Source: Pseudomonas cremoris
GTDB taxonomy: Bacteria; Pseudomonadota; Gammaproteobacteria; Pseudomonadales; Pseudomonadaceae
Direction: 5' to 3'
DNA length: 64,000 nucleotides
Assembly (NCBI RefSeq): GCF_014230465.1
Contig: NZ_JAAXCY010000017.1
Coordinates: 1 to 64,000 of the forward strand
The notes beneath the pieces were generated by a model, which made no database searches, was not told where the DNA came from, and saw only the letters and a program-made list of their open reading frames with translations. Numbering within the stretch: position 1 is the first letter of the stretch; each line of letters starts with the position of its first letter. This document shows positions 17,482-26,493 of the stretch, one piece after another. The translations under genes were made by a program, and so were the position numbers.

Positions 17482-20121
17482 ATGACGGCCACGCCCGTAA
17501 CCCGAATTCTCGACACGATTGAAGGCCAACGCCTGGCAACCCAAGAAGCCGAGCGTTGGCGTGAGTGGGGCCCATACCTAAGTGAACGCCAATGGGGCAC
17601 GGTGCGCGAAGACTACAGCGCCGATGGCGATGCCTGGGCTTACTTCCCCCATGAACATGCCCGCAGCCGCGCCTACCGTTGGGGCGAGGATGGCTTGGCT
17701 GGTTTCAGTGACAAGGCGCAACGCTGGTGCCTGGGCCTGGCTCTGTGGAACGAGCGTGACACCATCCTCAAGGAACGCCTGTTCGGCCTGAACAACGCCG
17801 AGGGCAACCACGGTGAAGACGTCAAGGAACTGTACTTTTTCGTCGATGGCGTACCGAGCCATGCCTACATGCGCATGCTCTACAAATACCCCCATGCCGC
17901 ATTCCCCTACGCCGACCTGATCAACGAAAACGCCCGCCGTGGGTTGGCCGACGCCGAGTACGAGATCCTCGATACCGGAGTGTTCGAAGACAACCGCTAT
18001 TGCGATGTCAGCGTCGAATACGCCAAGCACCAGCCCGACGATATTTTCATGCGGATCACCGTGCACAACCGTTCGGACCAGCCAACGCGCCTGCAGGTGC
18101 TGCCTCAATTGTGGGCGCGCAATGACTGGAGTTGGACCGCTGATGCGCCCAGGCCGCAACTGAGCATGGAGGGCGAGTCCGTGCTGGCCCGGCATCATGA
18201 GTTACCTGATCGTTACCTCAGTGCCTGGGGTCAGGAGGGAGGGCAATGGCTGTTCTGTGAAAACGACAGCAACTATCCATTGCTCGATGGGCAAGCGGCA
18301 CCGGGACCGTTCAAGGATGGGATCAACGATTACGTGGTGGATGGGTGCGAGGGAGCAATTCGCCGGGACCACGGCACCAAGGTCGCTGCGCGGTTTATCC
18401 TTGAACTGGCAGGCCTGGAAAGCAAAACCCTGTACCTGCGTTTCGCGCCCGTGGACGCGCCGGAGGTCAACGCACGCAAGTTGTTCGAACAACGCCGCCA
18501 GGAAACCGAGGACTTCTACGCCGCACTGCAACACAACCTGGTCGATGCGGACGCACGCAACGTACAGCGCCAGGCCCTGGCCGGGTTGCTGTGGTCCAAG
18601 CAGCTCTACTATTTCGACGTGAACCAATGGCTCGACGGCGACCCGGCCCAACCGGCACCACCGCCCGAGCGCCTGCATATTCGCAATACCCATTGGCGGC
18701 ACCTGTCCAACTTCGACATTCTCTCGATGCCAGACACCTGGGAGTACCCGTGGTACGCCTCGTGGGACCAGGGCTTTCAGGCGGTGGCGTTTGCGTTGAT
18801 CGATCCGGGGTACGCCAAGCAGCAATTGCTATTGCTGGTGAAGGATCGCTTCATGCACCCCAATGGCCAGTTGCCGGCTTATGAGTGGCGTTTCGATGAC
18901 GCCAACCCGCCGGTGCATGCGTGGGCCAGTTGGCGGGTGTATCAGCAGGACAAGGCGCTGAACGGCGTAGGCGATATGGATTTTCTTGAACGGATCTTCC
19001 ACAAGCTGCTGCTGAATTTTTCCTGGTGGGTCAACCGCAAGGACGCCGAGGGGCGCAACCTGTTCCAGGGTGGGTTCCTCGGGTTAGACAATATCGCCCT
19101 GTTCGACCGCTCAGCCACGTTGCCTGAGGGCTATCAGCTCGACCAGGCGGACGGAACAGCATGGGTGGCGGCGTACGCGCTGGACTTGATGCGTATTGCT
19201 TTGGAGCTGGCCAAGCGCAATCCGGTCTACGTCGATATCGGGGTGAAGTTTTTTGAACACTTCTTGTATATCGCCGGGGCCATCAACCGGGTGGACGACA
19301 GCGCCGAAGGCTTGTGGGACGAGCAGGACCTGTTTTTCTACGACGTGCTGCACCGCCCCGACGGGCAAAACGAACCGGTCCGTCTACGCTCCATCGTCGG
19401 GCTGATGCCGCTGTTCGCCGTGTTGGTGCTGGAGCAGCGCGAGCATGAAGGCCTGGAGGGTTTGCGCGAACGTCTATTGGGTTTCATGAAGCACCGGCCC
19501 GACCTGGCCAAACTGGTCTCACGCTGGAACGAACCGGGGCAGGGCAATCGGCTGTTGCTGGCGCTGCTGCGGGGTGAGCGTACCAAGGACCTGCTGCGGC
19601 GCATGCTGGATGACCGTGAGTTCCTGTCGACGTTTGGCGTGCGCTCACTGTCCAAGGCTTTCGCCGAGCAGCCGTTGGCGTTGAAGATGAACGGCAACAC
19701 CTTGTGTGCCAGCTACCAACCCGGCGAATCCGACTCACGCCTGTACGGCGGCAACTCCAATTGGCGCGGGCCGTTGTGGATGCCGGTGAACTACATGCTG
19801 ATTGAATCGCTGCGCGAGTTTCACCGCTACTACGCGGACAATTTCTCGGTGGAGTACCCGACAGGCAGTGGGTATCTGTCGTCTCTTGAAGAGGTGGCTG
19901 ACAGCCTCAGTCAGCGACTGACCGGGTTGTTTCTGCGGGATGAGAATGGCCTGCGACCGTCGATGGCGGGGTATGCACAGTTGGAGGCCGACCCGGCGAG
20001 CCGCGATCTGGTGCTGTTCCATGAGTATTTTCATGGGGACACCGGGCGTGGGTTGGGGGCATCGCATCAGACGGGGTGGAGTGCGTTGGTCGCATTATTA
20101 CTGCAACCCAAAACCGCATGA
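17482..20121 (+). CDS. MGH1-like glycoside hydrolase (GH63-type glucosidase)
   Basis: 879 aa with no signal peptide, so it is probably cytoplasmic. The N-terminal domain (WREWGPYLSERQWGTVREDY, FPHEHARSRAYRWGEDG) and the C-terminal (alpha/alpha)6 barrel (YASWDQGFQAVAFALIDPGY, GGNSNWRGPLWMPVNY, FHEYFHGDTGRGLGASHQTGW) match the large bacterial MGH1-like or GH63 proteins. The likely role is hydrolysis of an alpha-glucoside such as glucosylglycerate or a trehalose-related compound, but the substrate is not established. GGAGG lies 5 nt before the chosen ATG; an ATG 12 nt upstream directly abuts GGAG and is less likely. It is a single-gene unit followed by a large inverted repeat. Confidence 0.85.
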   Translation: MTATPVTRILDTIEGQRLATQEAERWREWGPYLSERQWGTVREDYSADGDAWAYFPHEHARSRAYRWGEDGLAGFSDKAQRWCLGLALWNERDTILKERLFGLNNAEGNHGEDVKELYFFVDGVPSHAYMRMLYKYPHAAFPYADLINENARRGLADAEYEILDTGVFEDNRYCDVSVEYAKHQPDDIFMRITVHNRSDQPTRLQVLPQLWARNDWSWTADAPRPQLSMEGESVLARHHELPDRYLSAWGQEGGQWLFCENDSNYPLLDGQAAPGPFKDGINDYVVDGCEGAIRRDHGTKVAARFILELAGLESKTLYLRFAPVDAPEVNARKLFEQRRQETEDFYAALQHNLVDADARNVQRQALAGLLWSKQLYYFDVNQWLDGDPAQPAPPPERLHIRNTHWRHLSNFDILSMPDTWEYPWYASWDQGFQAVAFALIDPGYAKQQLLLLVKDRFMHPNGQLPAYEWRFDDANPPVHAWASWRVYQQDKALNGVGDMDFLERIFHKLLLNFSWWVNRKDAEGRNLFQGGFLGLDNIALFDRSATLPEGYQLDQADGTAWVAAYALDLMRIALELAKRNPVYVDIGVKFFEHFLYIAGAINRVDDSAEGLWDEQDLFFYDVLHRPDGQNEPVRLRSIVGLMPLFAVLVLEQREHEGLEGLRERLLGFMKHRPDLAKLVSRWNEPGQGNRLLLALLRGERTKDLLRRMLDDREFLSTFGVRSLSKAFAEQPLALKMNGNTLCASYQPGESDSRLYGGNSNWRGPLWMPVNYMLIESLREFHRYYADNFSVEYPTGSGYLSSLEEVADSLSQRLTGLFLRDENGLRPSMAGYAQLEADPASRDLVLFHEYFHGDTGRGLGASHQTGWSALVALLLQPKTA

Positions 20122-20160
20122 CCTAAGCGGATTCAATCCGTCGAATTGCCAGCGAAACTT

Positions 20161-20292
20161 GTAGTGAGCGGGCTTGCCCCGCGCTGGGTGGCGAAGCCGC
20201 CCTAAACCCGGGCACCTCGGTTTAACTGAAACACCGCGGTGACTCGGTTGGGGCGGCTGCGCCACCCAGCGCGGGGCAAGCCCGCTCACTAC
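20161..20292. repeat. 33-bp perfect inverted repeat of a second REP family
   Basis: Arms at 20161-20193 and 20260-20292 are exact reverse complements over 33 bp (beginning GTAGTGAGCGGGCTTGCCCC), with an imperfect extension inward (GCCGCCctAA versus its partner) and a loop of about 66 nt. The core GAGCGGGCTTGC resembles the other REPs here, but the flank CCCGCGCTGGGTGGCG does not. It lies between convergent genes. Confidence 0.9.
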
Positions 20293-20311
20293 AGGCTTCA
20301 ATATTCGGGGC

Positions 20312-20342
20312 AAAAAAAATCCCGCCTCGAAAGACGGGATTC
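20312..20342 (-). terminator. Rho-independent terminator of the SCP2 gene
   Basis: Read on the minus strand, AATCCCGtct is followed by a short loop, agGCGGGATT and a run of eight T. It lies 16 nt after the stop of the SCP2 gene. Confidence 0.9.
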
Positions 20343-20357
20343 AGGATCAGCTGTCAA

Positions 20358-20672
20358 TCAAGCTGGGAACAGCTCGCTCAGCTTCATCGCCAGCATCATG
20401 TCGCCTTCGGTGCGCAGTTTGCCGCTCATGAAGGCCTGCATGCCGTTGGTCTCGCCGCTGACGATGCCTTCCATGGTTTCGCCGTCGGTCACCAAGGTCA
20501 CCTGGGCGTCTGGGTTTTCACCTTCCAGCAGTTCGCAGGTGTTGTTTTTCACCACCAGCGAGAAGTTCTGGGTGTCGTCGATACGGAAACCGAACACCAG
20601 GTCCAGGCCGTCGGCAGCGGCTGGGTTGAATTTGGCTTTCATTGCTTCTACAGCTTTGGCTACGTCAGTCAT
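20358..20672 (-). CDS. SCP2 sterol/lipid-binding domain protein
   Basis: A 104-aa stand-alone SCP2 domain (DLVFGFRIDDTQNFSLVVKNN, VTLVTDGETMEGIVSGETNGMQAFMSGKLRTEG). Such proteins bind acyl chains or sterol-like lipids in a hydrophobic tunnel. It follows the histidine phosphatase gene on the same strand after 56 nt and ends at a good terminator, so the two form a small operon. The physiological ligand is unknown. Confidence 0.9.
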   Translation of the reverse strand: MTDVAKAVEAMKAKFNPAAADGLDLVFGFRIDDTQNFSLVVKNNTCELLEGENPDAQVTLVTDGETMEGIVSGETNGMQAFMSGKLRTEGDMMLAMKLSELFPA

Positions 20673-20728
20673 GGTTTCGATCCTTTAGGGTAGAGTCCAG
20701 TGACCTTGGGGTCACGGTTGGCCGCAGT

Positions 20729-21439
20729 TCATCGGAACGTGATGAGCTGCGGCGCCTTCAACAGTTGCAAGTGGGCATGACTGTTGAAGGAAGCCAGTGC
20801 CACCTCGCGACCGCGGAATTTCAGCTGGTTGAGCGAGGTGTTAACAATTTGCCAGTTCAGTTCGAACGCCTGCGCGGCAGGCATCTGGGTAATCAGGTGG
20901 AGCAGGGCAGTGATGGTGCCGCCGGAGGTGAACACCGCGATTTTCTGCGTGTTGTCCGCGGCTTCAAGGATGCGTTGCAAGCCACCCTGAACACGCTCGA
21001 CAAATCCCAGCCAGCTTTCCAGGCCCGGCGGATCATAGGTGCCCGCCAGCCAGCGTTCGATGATCAAGGCGAAGATACGCTGGAATTCGCTGCGGTTCTG
21101 CGCGGCATTGCGCAGGATCTCCAGGGCATCGGGTTCGCTGTTGAGCAGGTCGGGGAGCAGGGCGCGGATGATCGCGTCGGCATCGAATTCGTTGAACGCG
21201 CTGTCGGTTTCCAGCGCCGGTACCGGCAGTCCGAGGGCGCTGTACTGATCGAAGGCCGCCGTGGCGGTGTGCTGCTGGCGGCGCAGGTCGCCGGCCACGC
21301 AACGGTCGAACACCAGGCCCATGTCCGCCAGGTGGCGACCCAGCACTTGGGCTTGTTCCACGCCAACGGGCGACAGCACGTCGTAGTCGTCTGCACCGAA
21401 GGAGGCTTGGCCATGTCGAATCAGATAGATGCTGCCCAC
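20729..21439 (-). CDS. Histidine phosphatase (phosphoglycerate mutase superfamily)
   Basis: 236 aa. The catalytic RHG motif is at residues 8-10 (IYLIRHGQAS), with the second His region in VFTSGGTITALLHL near residue 170. The rest fits the branch of the family encoded beside SCP2 and acyl-CoA genes. The motif FTSGGT, rather than the usual VxHG, lacks the second catalytic His, which could reduce activity or mark a subfamily. The substrate is unknown. It is the first gene of a two-gene unit with the SCP2 protein. Confidence 0.85.
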   Translation of the reverse strand: MGSIYLIRHGQASFGADDYDVLSPVGVEQAQVLGRHLADMGLVFDRCVAGDLRRQQHTATAAFDQYSALGLPVPALETDSAFNEFDADAIIRALLPDLLNSEPDALEILRNAAQNRSEFQRIFALIIERWLAGTYDPPGLESWLGFVERVQGGLQRILEAADNTQKIAVFTSGGTITALLHLITQMPAAQAFELNWQIVNTSLNQLKFRGREVALASFNSHAHLQLLKAPQLITFR

Positions 21440-21633
21440 GTCCGTTTTCCCGGTACGTTGAAAGTCTGGCGAGGTTATGAGGATGCCTGCGAGCTGTCAA
21501 TGAAAAAACATACGCTTGTTTTAAAAGCTCGTTGGAGCGCTGCTTGCTGGCGGTTTGACCGCTGGCTCCAACGCGGTGCCGCCGGTATGCTGGGGCAATC
21601 CGCGCTTGGCGCACTGCACTTGTAAGGAGCAAC

Positions 21634-22659
21634 ATGGATTTTTTGGCCGAATACGCGAGCTTTCTGGCGAAGACCGTCACCCTGGTGGTCGCTATTCTGG
21701 TGGTACTGATCAGCTTCGCGGCCTTGCGCAGCAAAGGTCGTCGCAAGTCCGCCGGCCAATTGCAGGTCAGCAAGCTCAACGATTTCTACAAGGGCCTGCG
21801 CGAGCGCCTGGAGTCGACCTTGCTCGACAAGGACCAACTCAAAGCCCTGCGCAAGTCCGAAGGCAAGGCCGAAAAGAAGAAGGGCAAGCAGAAGGCCGAG
21901 GCCAAACCTCGGGTGTTCGTGCTGGATTTCGACGGCGATATCAAAGCCTCGGCCACCGAGAGCCTGCGCCATGAAATCACCGCGCTGCTGAGCCTGGCCA
22001 CGCCGAAGGACGAAGTGGTACTGCGCCTGGAAAGCGGCGGTGGCATGGTCCACAGCTACGGCCTGGCGTCTTCGCAACTGGCGCGTATCCGCCAAGCAGG
22101 CGTGCCCTTGACCGTGTGCATCGACAAGGTCGCGGCCAGCGGTGGCTACATGATGGCGTGCATCGGTGAGAAGATCATCAGCGCGCCGTTTGCCATCCTC
22201 GGCTCCATCGGCGTGGTGGCGCAGTTGCCCAACGTCAACCGCCTGCTGAAAAAGCACGACATCGACTTTGAAGTGCTGACGGCCGGCGAATACAAGCGCA
22301 CCCTCACGGTGTTTGGCGAAAACACCGAGAAGGGCCGCGAGAAGTTCCAGGAAGACTTGGACATCACCCACCAACTGTTCAAGAACTTCGTGTCGCGCTA
22401 CCGTCCGCAACTGGCGATTGATGAAGTCGCGACCGGAGAAGTGTGGCTGGGTGTTGCAGCGCTGGATAAGCAACTGGTGGACGAACTGCAAACCAGCGAC
22501 GAGTACCTGGCCACCAAGGCCAAGACCGCCGAGGTGTTCCACCTGCACTACGCCGAGCGCAAGAGCTTGCAGGAGCGCGTAGGGCTGGCGGCCAGTGGGT
22601 CGGTGGATCGGGTGCTGTTGACCTGGTGGAGCCGTTTGACCCAGCAGCGCTTCTGGTAA
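21634..22659 (+). CDS. sohB: Inner-membrane serine peptidase SohB
   Basis: 341 aa. An N-terminal membrane anchor (residues about 7-30, KTVTLVVAILVVLISFAAL) and a lysine-rich linker precede a peptidase S49 domain. The nucleophile is the Ser of KVAASGGYMMAC and the general base is the Lys of TAGEYKRTLTVFGE. SohB is a signal-peptide-peptidase-like protease facing the periplasm. It begins 18 nt after a TATGCTGGGGCAAT stretch and has AAGGAG upstream of the ATG. It is a single gene ending at a REP pair. Confidence 0.93.
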   Translation: MDFLAEYASFLAKTVTLVVAILVVLISFAALRSKGRRKSAGQLQVSKLNDFYKGLRERLESTLLDKDQLKALRKSEGKAEKKKGKQKAEAKPRVFVLDFDGDIKASATESLRHEITALLSLATPKDEVVLRLESGGGMVHSYGLASSQLARIRQAGVPLTVCIDKVAASGGYMMACIGEKIISAPFAILGSIGVVAQLPNVNRLLKKHDIDFEVLTAGEYKRTLTVFGENTEKGREKFQEDLDITHQLFKNFVSRYRPQLAIDEVATGEVWLGVAALDKQLVDELQTSDEYLATKAKTAEVFHLHYAERKSLQERVGLAASGSVDRVLLTWWSRLTQQRFW

Positions 22660-22669
22660 CTGATCCCTT

Positions 22670-22756
22670 GTGGGAGCGGGCTTGCTCGCGAAAGCGGTGT
22701 TTCAGTCGATACGTGTGAGACTGATTTAGCGATTTCGCGAGCAAGCCCGCTCCCAC
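22670..22756. repeat. REP pair (REPIN)
   Basis: Inverted GTGGGAGCGGGCTTGC copies at 22670-22692 and 22734-22756, between convergent sohB and the MFS gene. Confidence 0.93.
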
Positions 22757-22778
22757 ATTGGTTTGTATGGTGTATCGA

Positions 22779-24308
22779 CTATCGCGTCAGCAATGAAGGT
22801 TGCTGAACAGCGGGAATTGGCTTCCTCATCAACATCCCCACCACCAACGCCCCCAGCAAGCCCAACAACCCCGCCACCCACAACACCCCGCCAAACCCAC
22901 CTACAAACGCCTGCCGTGCCAACGGCTGAACCACTGCTCGCGCCGCTTCCGGCAGCAAGCCCATGGCCGCTGGCATATCCCCGGCCACCACGCGTGACGC
23001 GATCCCGGCCACCTGCGCCTGCCACTGCCCGTCAATGCTCGCGCTCAACAGTTGCTCGCTATGGCTGCTCAGCAAGGCGCCATACACCCCAATCGCCAAC
23101 ATGATTGCGCTGAATCGCATCGTGGTGCTCATGCCAGACGCCATCCCCGCCCGATCCCGTGGTACGCAGGCCATGATGTTTTTCTGGGTGTCGCCATTGA
23201 GCAATCCCGCGCCGGCGCCGGTAACGGCTATTGCCAAGGCAAACGGTAAATAGCCACCGATGTGCACTGCCCAGGCGCTCAATAGATTGCCGCAGCCCAC
23301 GAGTGTCAAGCCGGCAGCCATCATCGTCGCGGGTGCAAAGTGTCCTGCCAGGCGTGCGCCGATACGCGGGCAGATCAGCATGGTCAAGGCAAACGGCAAC
23401 ATGCCCAAGCCGGAGGCAATCGCGGAAAAGCCCAGGCCGTTCTGCAGGTAAAACGGCAGCAGCGTCATCATCACCTGGGCGCAACCGGCGTAGGCAAACA
23501 TCCCCAACAGGGCGCCGATAAAGCGCGGATGGCGGAACAGTTGCAGGTCGACCATTGGCCGTTGCTGCACGCGCTCGACGACGACAAATACACCCAGCAA
23601 TGCCGCGCCGCCGATAAGTCGCGCGTAGGTCAGCGGGTTATTCCAGCCGATGCGGTTGGCCTCGATCAAACCCCAGATCAGGCACAACAGGCTGGCGCTG
23701 AAGGCCAGGCTGCCCCAAGGGTCGAGCCTGGCCGATTGGGCATCGCGGGATTCCGGGATAGCACGCAGCACCAGGCCCATCAGCACCAAGCCGACAGGCA
23801 AGTTGAGGTAGAAGATCCAGCGCCAGCCCAGGTATTGAGTGATCAGCCCACCCAGGGTCGGCGCGGCGGTCATGGCCACGCCCATGCAGGCGCCCCAGAA
23901 GGCCCAGGCCTTGGCCCGTTCGACCTCGTCGTGGAAGGTATGGCCGATGGATGCCAGCGCGGATGTCAGCAGCAACGCCGCGCCAACGCCTTTGATGGCG
24001 CGGGCGATGTCCAGAAATAGTGCAGTGGGCGCTGCGCCACAGCCCAGGGACGCGAGGATGAAAATGCTCAGCCCCCAGACCAGGGTTTTCTTGCGTCCGA
24101 AGCGGTCGGCGATGCTTCCGGCAGGCAGTAGCAAGGCGGCGAATGCCAACATGTAAGCACTGACCACCCACTCGATGTCGGCGAAGTTTGCCCCCAGGTC
24201 GCGAGCGATACTCGGCAGGGTCACGGCGACAATATTGGTGTCGAGCACGATCAGCGAGCAGACGCCGGACGCGGTCAGCAAGGTGAGGCGTGGGCTGACG
24301 CGGCTCAT
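22779..24308 (-). CDS. DHA2-family MFS drug efflux transporter
   Basis: 509 aa with about 14 predicted membrane segments. DHA2 markers are present: LDTNIVAVTLPSIARDL near residue 25, the loop motif GSIADRFGRKKTLVWG, and motif C-like PTLGGLITQYLGWRWIFYLNLPVG. It probably exports toxic compounds by proton antiport. The start at 24308 (MSRVSPRL) has no strong ribosome site, and a GTG 15 nt upstream is equally possible. It is divergent from a LysR regulator across a 150-bp region with a perfect inverted repeat, the classical arrangement for a LysR-controlled pump. Confidence 0.9.
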   Translation of the reverse strand: MSRVSPRLTLLTASGVCSLIVLDTNIVAVTLPSIARDLGANFADIEWVVSAYMLAFAALLLPAGSIADRFGRKKTLVWGLSIFILASLGCGAAPTALFLDIARAIKGVGAALLLTSALASIGHTFHDEVERAKAWAFWGACMGVAMTAAPTLGGLITQYLGWRWIFYLNLPVGLVLMGLVLRAIPESRDAQSARLDPWGSLAFSASLLCLIWGLIEANRIGWNNPLTYARLIGGAALLGVFVVVERVQQRPMVDLQLFRHPRFIGALLGMFAYAGCAQVMMTLLPFYLQNGLGFSAIASGLGMLPFALTMLICPRIGARLAGHFAPATMMAAGLTLVGCGNLLSAWAVHIGGYLPFALAIAVTGAGAGLLNGDTQKNIMACVPRDRAGMASGMSTTMRFSAIMLAIGVYGALLSSHSEQLLSASIDGQWQAQVAGIASRVVAGDMPAAMGLLPEAARAVVQPLARQAFVGGFGGVLWVAGLLGLLGALVVGMLMRKPIPAVQQPSLLTR

Positions 24309-24375
24309 GACTGGATTACCCACAGGGCAATAGGTGGAACGCAGTTGACGGACATCGCAAGGGCTCTCTACTGTT

Positions 24376-24403
24376 CTAGTCAGCCCAGCTTACGCGTGAC
24401 TAG
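24376..24403. promoter_or_regulatory. Probable LysR operator
   Basis: CTAGTCA-N14-TGACTAG is a perfect 7-bp inverted repeat in the middle of the divergent MFS/LysR promoter region. A further half-site, TTAGTC, occurs at about 24415-24420. The geometry is typical of LysR-type regulator sites. Confidence 0.6.
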
Positions 24404-24458
24404 CGGTGTCTTTGTTAGTCGAGCCGAAGCACTTCATTACCTTTGAGCTAATCCTGAG

Positions 24459-25334
24459 ATGGAAATCCGTCATTTTCGCTACTTCCTTGCCGTCGCCCGG
24501 CAGCGCAACTTCACCCGCGCTGCGGAGCAATTGGGTATTGCCCCGCCAACTTTGAGCCGGCAAATCCAGGACATGGAAGCCAGCCTGGGCACGCGCCTGT
24601 TCATTCGCCAGCAGCGCGAGGTGAGCCTGACCGAGGCTGGCGCCGCGCTGTTGATCGAGGCGGAGGCCACCGTGCGCCAGTTCGAATGTGCCCAGCGCAA
24701 TGCCCAGCGTGCCGGGCGTGGCGAGATCGGCCATATCGAAGTGGGCTATGTGGCCTCGGCGGTGTACTCCGGGGTGTTGCAGCGCCAAATGCAGTCGTTT
24801 TGCCAAGCCTTTCCCGATGTCAGCGTGAACGTGCGCGAATGCGCGATGGCCACGTTGCCAGGCGCAGTGGCGGATGGGCGCTGTGACATCGGCTATATCC
24901 GCTCGCCGATGACCTTGCCGGAGGGAGTAGAAGCGGTACGCCTGGACAGCGAAGGGTTCGTGCTGGCCTTGCCCCAGGATTCGTGGCTGCTGGGCTTGAA
25001 AGCCATTCGTTGCGAGCATTTGCAAAACGAGACGTTCATTTTGCCGGAGCAGATCAGCGGCACCTTGCAGGTGGCGGCCCAGGGTGGATTTGCGCCACGT
25101 CTTGGCCCGCAGCCAGGTGGCTTGGTGGCAGTGGTGGCGCTGGTGTCATTGGGGCAGGGCGTTGCGTTGGTACCGGCGTCGGTGGTGGGGCATGTGAGTT
25201 TGCCGGGGGTGGTGTACCGCACTGTGCAAGACAACGAGGCGTCATCCTGGCTTTCGTTGATTCACCGGCGCTTTGAGAAAGCGCCGGCGGTGGCGCGGTA
25301 TATCCAGCAGGTCAGGGCTCAAGCACAACCTTGA
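24459..25334 (+). CDS. LysR-type transcriptional regulator
   Basis: 291 aa. The N-terminal helix-turn-helix is FTRAAEQLGIAPPTLSRQIQDMEASLGTRLF in two blocks (residues 18-48), followed by a periplasmic-binding-like effector domain (IGHIEVGYVASAVYSGVL). It resembles LysR proteins that control neighbouring efflux or aromatic-degradation genes. The likely target is the divergent MFS pump. Its 3' end overlaps the convergent dehydrogenase by 23 bp. Confidence 0.9.
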   Translation: MEIRHFRYFLAVARQRNFTRAAEQLGIAPPTLSRQIQDMEASLGTRLFIRQQREVSLTEAGAALLIEAEATVRQFECAQRNAQRAGRGEIGHIEVGYVASAVYSGVLQRQMQSFCQAFPDVSVNVRECAMATLPGAVADGRCDIGYIRSPMTLPEGVEAVRLDSEGFVLALPQDSWLLGLKAIRCEHLQNETFILPEQISGTLQVAAQGGFAPRLGPQPGGLVAVVALVSLGQGVALVPASVVGHVSLPGVVYRTVQDNEASSWLSLIHRRFEKAPAVARYIQQVRAQAQP

Positions 25335-26427
25335 GCGACTTGTCGCCACGCTCCATCACCGCAAACGCTTCCTTGAAGTCTGCCAGGGCGAACTTGTGGG
25401 TGACCACGTCGCGCATGTCGATCTTGCGGTTACCGATAAAGTCGATGGCGCGCGGGTACATGTAAGGCCCCAGGTGCGAGCCGAGTACATCCAGCTCCTT
25501 GCGGTCGCCAATGATCGACCAGTCCACCGTGGCCTCGTCATTGAACACACTGAACTCGACGAATCGCCCCAGCTTGCGCAGCATCGCCAGGCCCTGGTTG
25601 ACCGCCTTGTGATGACCTGTGGCTTCGATGTAGATGTCGCAACCGTATCCGTCGGTGATTTCGCGAATCTTCGCCAACACGTCCACTTCGGCCGGGTTCC
25701 ACACTTCATCGGCGCCAATGCGCAGGGCGAGGGCGGTGCGTTCGGGCTTCATGTCCAGCACGATGAGTTTCTTCGGGTTGCGCATGCGCACTGCGCCGAT
25801 GATCCCCAGGCCCAACGTACCGGCGCCGGCGACTACCACCACGTCGTCGAAGTCCACGTTGGCGCGTTCGGCGGCATGCAGCGAGCAGGCCAGGGGTTCG
25901 ATCAGAATCGCTTCGTCAGGCGCGATCGAATCCGGCACTTTATGGATGATGCCTTCCTTGGTGAAGATCATGTACTGGGCCATGGCGCCCTGCACATTGT
26001 TCTGGAACCCATACAAGTCGTGCTTTTGGCACATCCAGTATTGGCCGTGGTTGCAGAAGCGGCAGCCCCAGCACGGCACGATCTGTTCGGAGATGACGCG
26101 GTCGCCGACCTTTACGCCGCGCTTTTCCGCGCCGGGGCCAAGGGCAACCACGCGGCACACGAACTCGTGGCCGGGGATCATCGGCGGTTTCACGTAGCGC
26201 GGTTGCTCGGCATCGCCCCAGAACGAGGGGGCGCCGCGATAGGTCTTGATGTCACCCATGCAGATACCGCACAGCTCGACTTTGGTGAGGATCTCCTCGG
26301 GGCCGGGTGTGGGCACGTCGACGGTTTCCAGTCGATAGTCTTCCGGGCCGTAACAGACGACAGCCTGCATGGTTTTCGGAATGGTGGGGAGCAGTTGTTC
26401 TTGCGGGCGTTCGGTGACGGTGGACAT
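25312..26427 (-). CDS. Zinc-dependent medium-chain dehydrogenase (erythritol/L-threitol dehydrogenase-like)
   Basis: 371 aa. Catalytic zinc ligands appear in CGICMGD and GHEFVCRV, the structural zinc in CWGCRFCNHGQYWMC, and the NAD-binding Rossmann motif in VVVAGAGTLGLGIIGAV. Overall it resembles polyol dehydrogenases of the erythritol/threitol group. GAGG lies 7 nt before the chosen ATG, so the few upstream codons are dropped. It is downstream of a sugar-binding protein on the same strand, separated by a 10-bp stem hairpin, which suggests that the imported polyol is its substrate. The exact substrate is inferred. Confidence 0.85.
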   Translation of the reverse strand: MSTVTERPQEQLLPTIPKTMQAVVCYGPEDYRLETVDVPTPGPEEILTKVELCGICMGDIKTYRGAPSFWGDAEQPRYVKPPMIPGHEFVCRVVALGPGAEKRGVKVGDRVISEQIVPCWGCRFCNHGQYWMCQKHDLYGFQNNVQGAMAQYMIFTKEGIIHKVPDSIAPDEAILIEPLACSLHAAERANVDFDDVVVVAGAGTLGLGIIGAVRMRNPKKLIVLDMKPERTALALRIGADEVWNPAEVDVLAKIREITDGYGCDIYIEATGHHKAVNQGLAMLRKLGRFVEFSVFNDEATVDWSIIGDRKELDVLGSHLGPYMYPRAIDFIGNRKIDMRDVVTHKFALADFKEAFAVMERGDKSLKVVLEP

Positions 26428-26453
26428 GGCAGACCTCACAACAAGAATGAACG

Positions 26454-26480
26454 GATCGCTCCCGCGCGAGGGGAGCGATC
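26454..26480. terminator. Intercistronic hairpin after the binding-protein gene
   Basis: GATCGCTCCC and GGGAGCGATC form a perfect 10-bp stem with a 7-nt loop. No T-run follows on the minus strand, so it looks like an mRNA-stabilising or partial attenuator hairpin. Such elements often keep a binding protein more abundant than downstream products. Confidence 0.7.
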
Positions 26481-26493
26481 AACCGGCAGTGGG

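Noticed and set aside
16144..17544. 466-codon minus-strand open frame
   Set aside because: It is antisense to the OprD porin, with no family motifs.
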